Translations under genes and position numbers: made by a program
NCBI GenBank assembly: GCA_036186865.1
Contig: AP025040.1
Coordinates: 36,571,425 to 36,635,424 of the forward strand
Length of the DNA: 64,000 nucleotides
Origin: Eustoma russellianum
Taxonomy: Eukaryota; Streptophyta; Magnoliopsida; Gentianales; Gentianaceae
Direction: 5' to 3'
Shown: positions 1 through 11,067 of the stretch, one piece after another
Numbering within the stretch: the first letter of the stretch is position 1
How the letters are laid out: each line of letters opens with the position of its first letter
The notes under the pieces: model-generated
Database searches by the model: none
What the model saw: only the letters and a program-made list of their open reading frames with translations
What the model was told of the DNA's origin: nothing

Positions 1-224
1 AATAATAGGTCATAGTAGAAGAAAATAGATTTCTTGATTTCAAGAAAAGTAGGAGAAAAGAGGGTAAAATAAAATATGTGTGTGATGTAAAGATAAAAAA
101 GCATGCATGAGTACCACTCGGCCTTGTGGCCATTTTCCATGTAAGAACTCAAGTTTTGACATGATAGGCCCTATTAGGGAGATGATAATGTATTATGGGT
201 AATTTTCCTTAGTTTTGGTAAAAT
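1..224. other. AT-rich flank, no gene seen
   Basis: AT-rich sequence with no convincing reading frame, RNA gene or repeat boundary. It is the left flank of the LINE-A insertion. Confidence 0.5.
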
Positions 225-240
225 AAATAAATACATAAAT
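225..240. repeat. Left target-site duplication of LINE-A (16 bp)
   Basis: The 16-bp string AAATAAATACATAAAT directly precedes the LINE 3' end and recurs at 7180-7195, just past the point where LINE ORF1 homology stops. The string is low in complexity, so chance is not fully excluded. Confidence 0.55.
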
Positions 241-681
241 TTTTTAGTTGAAGAACGGGCGGTACCGTCCGAGATTTTAGTAATAATAAACCTTCACTTG
301 TGGTGGAGGATTATTGTGGTTACATTTGTTATAGGAGACTCTCCTACATAAAAAACGAGTAAAGGAATGTAAATGCACAAATGCGAAATTGTCAAATAAT
401 AAAAGTAATGTAAATGTAAAGTTAATGAAACAGGAATATAAATGAATAAAAGAAAGCAAGAGCTTGAAGTCATCGATCGTTTTGATCCTCCAACAAATTG
501 TTCCTCGGAAAAATCTATATAGAGAAATCTGAAGCTTGAAGTCATCATCCGCCATAATTCACCACCATTGTGCTCCCCCGGAAACGCATATGTCATATGA
601 GTGAAAGAAAATGTAAGCTATATACTGTATAACTGAAAAGATATATAATGAAGCTCCTATACATACCGTCATTGCCTGCAT

Positions 682-3600
682 TCATAATGAAAACAGGCAA
701 CAATGAGATGAAGGAATTGGCGGACAATCCCTCCCCATGCCAATGGGTATAGCAGCAGCCAAAGAGCAGCCGAATGCCCTCAGCATTGTTGTAAACATGA
801 TTGTTATGTATATACTATATTTGAAATTATGCACAGCTGAAAGCAAAGAAAGACAAAAAACCATACCCAAGTCGCCTATGCCCAAGAAGGACACATGCAA
901 CACTTGAAGATTATCGCCATCTCGTGTGATTGCATAAGGTGCAGTATGAACATGGCAGACACGCAGTGGACCAAGACAAACATGTATATTCCTCAGCATT
1001 TGCAAAATATTTAGCCGTGTTACATCGAGCATAAGTAATATAGCGAGATAGAAAATTATGAGGATGACAAAGAGAACATACCAACGTTGCCTATGCCAGG
1101 ATGACATAGGCAACCCTCGATAGCATTCGCCAACGCTTTGGGAGACTTGTGGATCAGAGTCGTAAGTCGGGAACTGTTGCATCCAAGCTAACGACACTGC
1201 GAACTTCAAAGGCCAATGAGGATAGAGTGGAGTATATCGCCGCTCCAGTAGATCGCAACCTATACCGTGACAATGAATGTGCCGCCACATTAACTTCACG
1301 AGGACAATATTGCAGAGTTGCTTCATTTAAGATCAAAAACTGTATAGTTCTCTGCAACTCTGCTCCATATGCTGCTTTGAATTGGCCTGATGCAGATAAA
1401 TGATGTAATAACAACCGTCAATCCGTCTCGATGATCATTCTGTCATAGTTCCAGGAATAATAAATGAGCGCGTAATAAAGAGCCATAAGATCGGCCCTTA
1501 GTGAAAGGACCAAAGATAAATAGAAACATAAAGCTGAGACCAATTCGCCTCGATGATTCCTTAAAACTGCTCCTGCAGTTGAGTTGGAACGTCCCACTGT
1601 TGCATCAATATTAAGTTTGAGTTTGCCTGTGGGGGGGGGGGGGTAGAATCCAATGAACCACTCGTGGCCGACGGGGTTGGATTGAAGGAGAAAAACGTAG
1701 CGCTATCAAATGAGGTATTGGCTGTGAGAATTTCCGTCCCTGTGCGGCGGCACACCAAGTATTTATATGATCTCGGATCCGTTCACATAGCCGTCGATAA
1801 GAAAAAGTGTTATCACCAAATCTTATTGAAGAAAATTCTTTCCAAATAACCCATGTGACCAATGAGGGCACCATTGATCTCAATTGTCCTAGAATGTCAT
1901 GTAAGGATGAAATTTGCCACCATCTTAGTAAGTATGCGCGAATGGTGGAATGTCGTGCCATTGGACCAGAGAATACAATAGATACTTCCTGCTATATCGG
2001 TTGTATTGCAGGACAACATAGGAAAATGTGATCTCGAACATCAGAGAACATCCTGCAAAATACAAATTGTGTTGGAAATATAGATTGCCAACTGTGCAAG
2101 TTGTCTGGCAAAGGCAATGAGTGCATCCATAATCTCCAAATGAATACCTTGGCCCCTAAAGGCAATGTCGATCACAAAATTTGTTTTGAGAAATCCAAAG
2201 GGGTGTTATTAGGGACAAGCTGACTGTAAGCTGATTTAAGCGTGAATTGGCCCGATGTTTGACTTGGCCAGTATGGTCCGTCCGGGGTCAGCTCCAAGCG
2301 AAGGATCATCTGTGGATGAATACGACAAATTCTCTTCCATGTAGCAGAATCACAAATATTGGCGTATAATGTAGGACGACGTCCATATTTAGCCCGCATG
2401 TATATTGCCCACAATGATTGAGAATGATGATATTTCCACCACAAGAGGTAGTCATAAGCTTGTTGGACTAAGCTTAGATTTCTAATGTCCAAACCTCCCT
2501 GAACTTTTGGTTTACAAATGGAATCATAAGATTTCCAATGATGACGTCCATTCCATAAAAAATTTGACATTTTGCGGTTCAAGATATCCAACATAGTTTT
2601 TGGTAATCTAGAACTTGCGATAACATGGATGGGCATAGTGCATAGAATGTGGCGTATTAAAATAATTCAGCCAGCCATGGAGAGCAGCTTAGAAGACCAG
2701 TAGTTTAGAGTGGCATCAGCATGATCAATCAATGATGTACAATAGGCTGCACGATTTATGCCTTTGTATAGAAATGAACCCAAATATTTTATAGGCAGAG
2801 TAGTCAATCGCATACCTAAATGTTATGAGACTCGCATCCCTGAGATGCCTTCACCAACAACCACCTGGCTTTTGTGAAGATTTACTAGTTGTCCCGAGGC
2901 TAGTTGATAAGCATCCAAAAATCATTTGAATTTCTGCAAGTTATGAACCGAGCCATTTAGAAAGATTACCAAATCATCCGGGAAGGCCAAATGTGAGGCA
3001 GCTGGTACCCGTCCTACGTTAAAGCCTCTAATTAAACCATCCCTCATAAGAGTATTTAGACCATGCAAAAATCCTTCTGAGGCTAGAATAAATAACAGAG
3101 GAGAGAGAAGATCACCCTGTTTTACCCCACGTGATACCGAAAAATATCCAGCTGGCTTGCCATATATTATTACCGAGCATCTTGTAGTAGACAGATTGTT
3201 CTAGAGAATGCATACTAATCGTCAATGAAAGCCCATTTTCTGGAGAAGTTGTTCAAGATAAGTCCAACAAACTCCATCAAAAGCCTTTGCCATATCTAAT
3301 TTTATAATAACATGACCCCTCGGATAGGACTATCCAATAAATGCACCATTTCCTATGCCAAAAGAATTTGTTTCATAATATCACGTCCCTTCATAAACCT
3401 TGCTTACTCAGGGGATATTAAACATGTTAAGAAGGCCAACAGTCTTGTTGCAAATAGACCGGTAATAACCTTAGCCATAAAATTTGTTTAGCATATGTGT
3501 CTAAATTCAGCAAACATAGTTGGTGATGCCACTTTAGGAATAAGGGTGATCAAGGCTGCTGCCATCCTCGAAGGCGGTCTAATCCCAAGAAAAAATTCTT

Positions 3601-4829
3601 AGGCTGCTTTATGTACATCAAGAGATATTACCTGCCAAAAACGTCTAAAAAGAGGATAAGGATCCATCAGGACCAGTCGCACTTGTTGGACTTAAGTCCT
3701 AAACTGTCTGCCTGACCTCCTGCAAGGACGATAACATGAGCAAGAGATTGTTGTCATCCTCAGTGAGTAGATTTGGGATGCATTGCAATATTTCCTCATA
3801 TTGGTTGGTTGGAGACCCCGCAAAGAGTGTCTGATAATAATGTAGTGCTGCTTGTTCAATATTCTGAGGACTATCGCATTCAACACCATCCTCTCGTACT
3901 ATGCGCTTATAGTCTGTCGGCGCCTGCGCTCTTTAACTGTATTATGAAAGAAACGGGTATTAGCATCTCTAGTGTATCAAATATATTACTAAAGACATCA
4001 TTATTCCACTATCGCAGTTGACTCTTAAGTTGGCTTAATTTGTCATGAAATCCCCACATTGCACCAACTGTATTGTAAGAGCGCCAATGATAAGTAAACA
4101 AATTGTCAAAATCGGGATGAGAAACCCAAACATCTAAATATCTGAATGATGCCGGTGAGTTGGTGTGGATCGCAGAACAATCTAGGTATATAGGTGAGTG
4201 ATCCGAAGTAGTCCTGATGAGATGCTGATATTGTACACTGGAAAAGAGATCAAAGAAAGCTGACGTACAAAGATAACGATCAAGACGCCTCCAAACCCGA
4301 CCAAGGCCGTGGCCATCACTCCATGTATGTAAGGAACCTTGATAATTGATCGACTATAAAGAGCAGGATGCTAAAATCATTGAAATCTTGCAATGTACGC
4401 AGCAGAGGAGAATCCAGTGTCAGTTATGTGTTAAAGTCTCCTCCAAGTAGCCAAGGAGTATTCAAAGATGTATGGAATAGAGTTAAGTCTGCCCACAACA
4501 GACGACGAGCTGCAATGCTATGAGGACCATACAAAGAAGTAAACCAAAAAGAATCCCCTGTAGGCAGCCAAGTAAACCTCATAGAATGATTCTGGATCCC
4601 TGTGCGCTGCTCTTCTAGTTGAAAAAAGGAATCCCTCCAAAATATCCAAATGCTGTCATTATTCACAGATATTGCTTGAGAGAAACAAAGTTTGAGACGA
4701 TAATATAGGAGCGAGGAAGCCCTTGCCTTTGGTTCAATTACCACAAGTATATGCAAGTGATATCGACGTACTAATGACAATAACCTATGAAGTTCGAATG
4801 CCTCTAACATTCCATATAATAAGCTTCAT
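682..4829 (-). pseudogene. LINE-A ORF2 (endonuclease / RT / RNase H), broken
   Basis: Remnant of the LINE polyprotein that would nick the target and copy the RNA. The start codon is at 4829 and is followed by the endonuclease signature I-I-W-N-V-R-G-I-R, as in the better LINE-D copy (I-S-W-N-V-R-G-I-R); a stop follows about 15 codons in. GGDFNT, an endonuclease motif, ends the open stretch at 4424. RT is heavily degraded between 2640 and 4420. An RT thumb stretch is readable at 2172-2636, zf-RVT at 1611-1961, and the end of RNase H at 1154-1414. A run of 13 G at 1631-1643 disrupts the proline-rich linker before RNase H. The start codon overlaps the ORF1 stop as ATGA. Confidence 0.75.
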
Positions 4830-5015
4830 TGCGTAGAGAGGATATCAAAAGAGTTTGAGAGAGCTGCCATTGATCTTGTAAAAGGCGGAGATGTTGGCTC
4901 AACGTTTCTCTGTTTACGACGCAAAAGCCATGGGGGAACATGAAAGGGTGCTGTTGCCGCCGAAGATGTTGGGGTGCTGGGATGGGCCTGCAGATCTTGA
5001 GGTACTTCTGATACG
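4826..5015 (-). pseudogene. LINE-A ORF1 C-terminal fragment
   Basis: Minus-strand reading ends F-D-I-L-S-T-Q-stop at 4826-4828 and contains P-P-F-T-R-S, resembling the ORF1 end of LINE-D (P-P-L-T-T-R-A-T-R ... N-I-S-Q-stop). The TGA stop overlaps the ORF2 ATG at 4827-4829. The upstream boundary is approximate, because similarity to ORF1 fades near 5015 where the unidentified block begins. Confidence 0.6.
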
Positions 5016-6196
5016 AATATGGTTCGTAGGTTGATGTTGTCCCGATCTTTCTTCACTCTCCAAACGTCCCTCAAGCCTTGAATGTGATGGACAATGGTGC
5101 CAAGCAACCACCTTCCTTTCAAGCCTCCAAATCCGTTTGGTTGGGTGTGTTTCAATCCTCCCAATCCAACCAGTCACTCCTAATCCTTGGATTGTGGATC
5201 ACCAACAAGGAACACACAATCCTTAATTGGGTCTAGCCTTGATTTAGATATGTGTAAACCAAAGGAAAAACACAAACTTTTATTCAAGAAAACTCAAGAA
5301 CAAAAGATAACATAAAACACTAGGGTTTTTAGTTCAAAGATGAAAACTAGTCTAACTCTTCAAAGAAAATGCTAAGTGATCTATATATATGATTACAAGT
5401 CTTGTAAGCCTCCTCCACAAAAACGGCTAGGGTTTCTTGGATGCTCCCATGTTGGCGCCTCCTTCCTTGTATGTGCACAAATCTGAATTTTGTTATTTTT
5501 GGTAAGTTCTCTTTTCTTGGCAAATCCACAATTATTGTCTCAATCATCAATTATTGCATTATTACCATTCTTCTAGACTTGCCTTGTGCCTCATTTGCTT
5601 CCTTAAAAACGCCATTAGCCTTTCCTTGTGACACAAGATCTAATTTTGGTAACTTCCTTTTCATGAATTATCTCCTTATTTGCTCCAAATCTTCAATTAT
5701 GACTTCCATAATTCATCCCAATCCTTCCAAGCTGATTTATGACATTATAGAAGGTCTCTTAAATGCCTTTGAGTGATGTTGGGCGGCTGCCCTCTTGATA
5801 GAAAAACCGAAACCCTAATTTGCACAATTGGGCTTGTTTTGGACTTCTTTCTTGCAGCTCTTTTATCTCTTTTTGTGGACCGATTTTGGCAAAACCCAAA
5901 ACATGAAAGTTGCTCCAAATTAATTCTACTTCAAGGTCCAGCTGGTTCCATGCACTCCCAATCTCGTTTGAAAGCCCAAAATCACAAAACAGCCTTGTAT
6001 GGACAAGCTTGGTCCAAATCTGAGAAGCCCTCCTTTCCAAAGCTCAAAACGTTTGATCCAAGACTTGTAACACCTACAAAACACACTCATACACCAAACA
6101 TAAGTATTCTAAACAAACTTTAAAAGAAGCAAACGAAAAGACAACTAAAAGCCACAGAAACGGCACCAACAAGCGGAACTGACTATCAATGGATAA
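5016..6196. other. Unidentified 1.2-kb block interrupting LINE-A
   Basis: No coding similarity is recognised here; short open frames are not convincing. The composition resembles an LTR or other non-coding element, for example CACAAACTTTTATTCAAGAA near 5270 and TAGGGTTTTTAG near 5322. I could not fix boundaries or a target duplication. It separates the two ORF1 remnants of LINE-A, so it is either a nested insertion or a junction between two LINE fragments. Confidence 0.35.
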
Positions 6197-7179
6197 TCAG
6201 TTCTTAAGCTCAACAATGAGCACCCATTTAGGAGGAACATCCATTGGTTCATCCTGCACATGTTTGGTTAGAAAAGAGCCAACATCAAGACCAAGTTGAA
6301 AACCATTAATCCTCTTGGTTTGGCTCCTTGTCAACGGCCCCTTATGGTTAAGGGCACCTTGTGCAAGTTCCTTATTAGGGGGCTGCTCCTCAGCCTCATC
6401 AACTTCCTTCTGAAATCCATCAATAGTCATCGCTTTCAATAGGTTAGAAAAATAATCATAGAATGCATTGTCAGAATCAATGGTTGAGGACAGCCTTTCG
6501 TCAACGTGCCTCTAAATTCACTATCGGAAATAGAAAAAGAGACAGGATTAGCAGGCAATTCATTTAAAATACTGTCATTAATTCCTTGAAGCCTGAAAAG
6601 ATCTTGGGTGTTCGAGATTGAAAATGGCCAAGTTAAATCAGGAGAACATATGAGCCACGATGTTGATGTAGTGGTAGTTGCACGCACGACATCATCTGTA
6701 GTATCAATCTGCATTTCCAAAACTTTTGGTCCTGGATGGTTATGAGTATCCGAAGTGATCTTTTTGGGTGTCCATCTCTGCGCCTTTTCATTAGACTGAT
6801 TTCGTGCTGTCGTTGATGGCTGCACTTCAGCATGTGCCTTGTCGACAGGAGTATCATCTTTTTCACATGTGGAGGGCCTTATGTCTTAATCGAGAACACT
6901 GCGTACAATACATAGGTAGGTTTTTGTATATCACCAACTGTGCAATACAACGGTTGGAGACTTGAATAAATACTCGAGCAAGGAGCTCCTATGATACATC
7001 AATCTCAACGGATAACCATGCTACTGATGGCCGAAGATTTTCAGCCGTAGCCGTGTCTAATTTCATGGGCGTTCCAATCATGCGACCAATTAAAATATTG
7101 CCTCACGTTGATGAAAATGAATGGGAAGTCCAGGTAATGAAATCCAAATAGGAACAATAAGGGCCATAAAGGCCTTATT
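6197..7179 (-). pseudogene. LINE ORF1 remnant (DUF4283 / zinc-knuckle region)
   Basis: Read on the minus strand from 7179, the sequence matches LINE-D ORF1 residues from about 135 onward: L-I-G-R-M-I-G-T-P and L-R-P-S-V-A correspond to L-I-G-T-P and L-R-P-S-V-A-M in LINE-D, followed by a zinc-knuckle-like stretch and Q-R-W-T-P-K-K near 6770, also present in LINE-D. Frameshifts and stops break it into several frames. The last part (6197-6439, with G-P-L-T-R-S-Q-T-K-R) could be an ORF1 tail but also resembles the C-terminus of some gypsy polyproteins, so its assignment is uncertain. Confidence 0.6.
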
Positions 7180-7272
7180 AAATAAATACATAAATAAATA
7201 CATACATACATAAATAAATACATAAATAAATAAATAAATATATTTATATATATATGTGTGTGTGTTTGTGTG
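7180..7272. repeat. Microsatellite (ATAA/ATAC)n-(TA)n-(GT)n, including right TSD of LINE-A
   Basis: AAATAAATACATAAAT at 7180-7195 repeats the left flank of LINE-A. It continues as imperfect ATAA/ATAC units, then TA and GT dinucleotides. Confidence 0.8.
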
Positions 7273-7782
7273 TACATCTCGGCCATAAGGGCCTTTTTCA
7301 TATAAAAGCTTATGTTTTGGTCATAATGAGCTATAATATGGAATTGGTAAATTATTTTTGGAAGGTTAACTGGGAATGATAAAAAGTGTAATGAGGAAGT
7401 GTGTGTGTGTGTGTATGTGTATGTGTATTTCGTCCATGGAGCTATGACTATGTGAAAAAAATAGAAAAACAGATAAAGATAAATTTCACAAAGTGAAAAG
7501 TATTGGAAAATGTATTACTTGGACATATTTGACCTCTTGGAATAAAGAAAGAGTATATTTGCTTAATATCAAAGAATATGAGATAATGGATCCTTTATGG
7601 TCACTTGTACTTGTTTATATATTTATGGAGTTTAAATTGTGAATTGCTAAATATGTACATTTATGGATTGGTAATGTGACTCATATGGAGATGGATCATG
7701 ATGCACGACATATTGCAAAATTAATTGATTTTACGGAAAAACTTGCATATGGCATTGTTTGCGAAATCGCAAACCCTCCGCA
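7273..7782. other. No gene seen; contains a (GT)n tract
   Basis: AT-rich non-coding sequence with a GT microsatellite at about 7399-7428. No open frame or known element end is recognised. Confidence 0.5.
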
Positions 7783-7945
7783 GATGGGATATGGATATGG
7801 ACTGGTCTCTGACCAGATATGGATATAGACCAGTCTCTGACAAGATATTGATATGTTCTGGTATCTGACAAGATATGGATATGGACTGGTCTCTGACTAG
7901 ATATGGATATGGACTGGTCCCCGACAAGATATGGACATGGACATG
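7783..7945. repeat. 28-bp minisatellite, about 5.5 copies
   Basis: Imperfect head-to-tail units of about 28 bp of the form AGATATGGATATGGACTGG followed by TCTCTGACC. Units are contiguous with no spacers and vary by substitution. Each unit contains GACTGGTCTCTGACCAG-like partly self-complementary sequence. It lies just upstream of the C1 copia LTR. Confidence 0.85.
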
Positions 7946-8078
7946 CATTGCATTTTTATTACCTTGCATCATGGAAAGCATATTGTGGGAATTCAAGGCA
8001 AATCTAATACCTAAAGAATGCACCAAGGGGATTCTTGACACAACTGAAGTGTTCATTGCAGCATAACGTCGAGTAGAT

Positions 8079-8400
8079 TGTTAATTATATCAAACACCTT
8101 TTGCTCCTTCGTTAATCATCAACTAGATTACTTGTTATACATTATAGCTGCTTAATTACGTTTTATTATCAATGTACACTTGCATTAACATCATTTTAGG
8201 GGTTAATTAGTCTCGGGATTGATTGTGTGCAGTTTGTAAATATAACCGTTGGAAGGATCACATCACAGGACAATGGCTAGTTGTCTTTAACATGTATATA
8301 AGCACTTCATCCGTGCATCCTTCATTTAGGTGAATAAGAAGATTTTTCGTCTCACTTTCAAAGTGAGTTTCAAGTGATTGTTTGAGTGAATTTCTCTATA
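8079..8400 (+). repeat. 5' LTR of C1
   Basis: Starts TGTTAATTATATCAAAC and ends CTCTATA directly before the primer site TGGCATCAGAGCC. A TATA box is at 8295-8302. The left boundary is inferred from the TGTTA start typical of copia LTRs; no second LTR is in the window to confirm it. Confidence 0.7.
8295..8302 (+). promoter_or_regulatory. TATA box in C1 LTR
   Basis: TATATAAG lies about 100 bp before the LTR end, where an LTR promoter would start transcription. Confidence 0.55.
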
Positions 8401-8412
8401 TGGCATCAGAGC
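8401..8412 (+). other. Primer binding site of C1
   Basis: TGGCATCAGAGC abuts the LTR end and differs by one base from TGGTATCAGAGC, the usual complement of the plant initiator tRNA-Met 3' end. Confidence 0.85.
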
Positions 8413-8570
8413 CATTGAGCTCAAAGTGATATGTGCACAGTTTTTGATATTTTTTTTCATTCTTATTCTCGAGCGTTAGTGATATTTTTTGTGAATTTTT
8501 TCTCAAGCAAGTTGGTTGATTCCTATAAAATTCTTCATACATTCTGTCATTTTTCTGTTTTCTGTAAGTT

Positions 8571-9660
8571 ATGGAATCCTTTGGGACTGAAGCACCCTCT
8601 ACTCATGGTCCTGCAGATGCTGCTGTGCATACTAGTTCATCTAGAGCAACCTAAGGCTCCAGTGCTGTTGATTCGAACCCAGTAACAATTACTAGCCACA
8701 AGTTAAATGGAAGCAATTATCTTGCATGGTCAAGAGCTGTCAAAATGTTTGTTACTGGTAAGGGAAAAGAGGATTACTTAAAGGCTAACTGTGTCATGCC
8801 CGAGGAATCTAACCCTGGCTTTAAGTTATGGAATGCTGAGAATGCCATTATCATGTCATGGATTATTGGTTCAATGACTATGGATGTAAGCAATAACTTC
8901 ATCCTCTATGACTCAGCCTGTGAAATATGAAAAGCAGCTAAGGAAATGCACTCCAAAGTGGATAACATTTTTGAGTTCTATGAGCATGAAGTCATGTTGC
9001 AAGACATTAAACAAGGGGATTACCTTGTGAATATGTATTGGCTACAACTGGATGTTTATGATACTCATAAATGGCCTACTCAAGAGGCTAAAAAAATGTA
9101 TAAGTCTATCACTGAGACCAGGAGAACCTCTAGGTTCTTGGCCGGCCTTAACAAAGAATTTGATGCTGTTAGAGGTAGAATCCTGGGGACTAGGTCTCTC
9201 TCTTATATTAATAATGTGTTCTTTGAGATTAAGTAGGAGGAGAGTAGAATCAAATTGATGATGAGCTCCTCCTCCAATACTAAGAGAGCAGCTATGACCA
9301 TCAGCACTAAGCAATCATCCCATCCTACAAATGTTGTGGCCAATGTTGCTGGTAGAAGGTATGTTCCTGCACAGAGCACCCAAAGTAAAGGTCTTGACCC
9401 CAACAAATTCTGCAAGAAGTATTAGCACTTGGAGGATAGGTTCTATGATAAGCAATGAAGGCCACCTACGGGATGGAGAGGATCTGAGCCATTCACATGG
9501 AAGCCTCAGTTCTCACCCTCAGGAAATTGGAGAAGCTCCAATTCTAGAAATAGCCTCAGTGGTGGTTACTCCAGCAACTGTGCTTCTGCTTCCACATCAA
9601 CTGTGCCAATTCAAAGCCAACTTGATGCCATTCTGCAGTTCATGAAGCAGCATCAAGGAC
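8571..9660 (+). pseudogene. C1 gag, broken
   Basis: Capsid-type Gag of a copia element. A start at 8571 (M-E-S-F-G-T-E) precedes a stop about 30 codons in. After a frame change the UBN2-type core follows: L-N-G-S-N-Y-L-A-W-S near 8705, then W-I-I-G-S-M near 8860, and F-L-A-G-L-N-K-E-F-D near 9140. An in-frame stop lies near 8929 and another at about 9235. No zinc knuckle is cleanly readable. It would form the virus-like particle; this copy cannot. Confidence 0.75.
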
Positions 9661-9719
9661 ACTCAAGATGACTTGACATAAATCAGGAAGCAATATAGGC
9701 TACTATGGCCTCTTATGTT

Positions 9720-11067
9720 AACAATTCTAGACCCTTACATAGTTGGATTATTGATTCTGGTGACACACACCACATGTCATGGTACAAAGATCACTTTACT
9801 GATTTTACACGCTTTCACACACCTACCAGTGTCAAAACTGGTAGTGGGCCTGCATAAACATTGTTGGCAAGGGAAACGTGTCTGTTACACCTGAATTATG
9901 CCTAAAGGATGTGCTTTTCATTCCTGAACTTAGCTTCAACTTAATCTCTGTTGGTAAAATTGCTGAAGATAACTTAGGCTACGTAAGATTCTCACCCTCG
10001 AAGTGTTATTTTCAGGAGATCTTCTCCAAGAGGATGATTGGCATTGCTAACAAGATTAATGGCTTGTTCCTCTTAAATGCAAGTGAACCTACACCACTCA
10101 ATACTCAAACTAGTGTGGAAGCATGGCTACTTCTAGTAGGACTACTAAGAGCATTTTTCTTTGGCATAGGAGATTAGGACATCCTAATTTCTTGTATTTA
10201 AAAAGACTTATGCCAAATTTGTTTTCAAATGTAAATCATTCTGATAGTTTTTGTGAGGAATGCTAGTTTGTAAAAAGTTGCAATACTTCTTATCCAGAGA
10301 AAGCTTATTTTGTATCTGCTGCATTTAACTTGATCCATTCTGATGTTTTGGGCCCAACAAGGGTCTCAAACATCAATGGTGCTAGATGGGTTATTAATTT
10401 TGTTGATTATCACACTAGAGTAACATGGCTATACCTAATGAAACATAAAACTGAAGTGGGGGATATAATCAAAAGGTTTGTAGAAATGGTAAAAAAAAAA
10501 CCAATTTAGTCACTATAAGAACCTTAAGGTCAAAGAATGGTGTTGTGTATTTTGAGAAGCAACTAACTAAATACTTGAATGCTAAAGGGATACATCATCA
10601 ATCATCCTGCACTTATACTCCTCCGAAAAATGGTGTTGCTGAAAGAAAAAAAGGCACCTCCTTGAAGTATCAAGCGCCCTCATGATGACCACGATGGTGC
10701 CTAAACATTACTGGGGTAAAGGTGTCCTTACAGCAACACATTTGATAAACAGAATGCCCTCAAAAGTGTTAAGTTATTACACACCTAAGTTTGTCCTTAT
10801 GAGTGAACATCCTAACACTTGTTTATTTTCATACTTGCCTTTAAAGGTCTTTAGCTGCACCGTTTATAGGCACATTCCTGAACAATTCAGGAGCAAACTT
10901 GATATGAGATCCGAGAGATGCATCTTTCTTGGTTACTCTCATACTCAAAAAGGGTTAAAAAGCTATTCACCTCAGTCAAGGAGAATGTATGTGTCACTTG
11001 ATGTTATCATTAATGAAGCCTCTGCATTTTACTCTAAAGAGTCTCCTGAGCATGACATGCAAAAGGT
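9720..11067 (+). pseudogene. C1 protease-integrase, broken and truncated
   Basis: Protease begins near 9735 with W-I-I-D-S-G-D-T-H-H-M-S, the copia aspartic protease motif. The integrase zinc region follows (W-H-R-R-L-G-H-P near 10160), then the catalytic core with I-H-S-D-V-L-G-P near 10335 and later N-G-V-A-E-R near 10630. Several stops and frameshifts occur, including a poly(A) run near 10490. An open stretch at 10682-11071 covers the integrase C-terminal region and ends where C2 begins, so RT and RNase H are missing here. Confidence 0.8.

Larger units (their letters stand above)
241..7179 (-). mobile_element. LINE-A: degenerate L1-type LINE, 5'-truncated and interrupted
   Basis: A non-LTR retrotransposon on the minus strand. 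Its 3' end lies at about 241-330, with the family's terminal block (ACCTTCACTTGTGGTGGAGG near 290). Going upstream on the minus strand come RNase H, a zf-RVT zinc domain, RT thumb, degraded RT, the endonuclease start, and ORF1 pieces. ORF1 homology stops at 7179 inside the DUF4283-like domain, as expected for 5' truncation during target-primed reverse transcription. A 16-bp direct repeat brackets the whole. Between about 5016 and 6196 the LINE is interrupted by sequence I cannot identify. Many frameshifts and stops show that it is an old copy. Confidence 0.75.
8079..11067 (+). mobile_element. C1: Ty1/copia element, 5' portion
   Basis: A 5' LTR (8079-8400) is followed at once by a tRNA-Met primer site, then gag, protease and integrase sequences on the plus strand in copia order. 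At 11068 the element is cut by the LTR of C2. RT and RNase H, which follow integrase in copia elements, and the 3' LTR are not in the window. Stops and frameshifts in gag, protease and integrase show an old copy. Confidence 0.85.

Noticed and set aside
7783..7945. Possible CRISPR-like array
   Set aside because: Units are contiguous with no unique spacers; an ordinary minisatellite.
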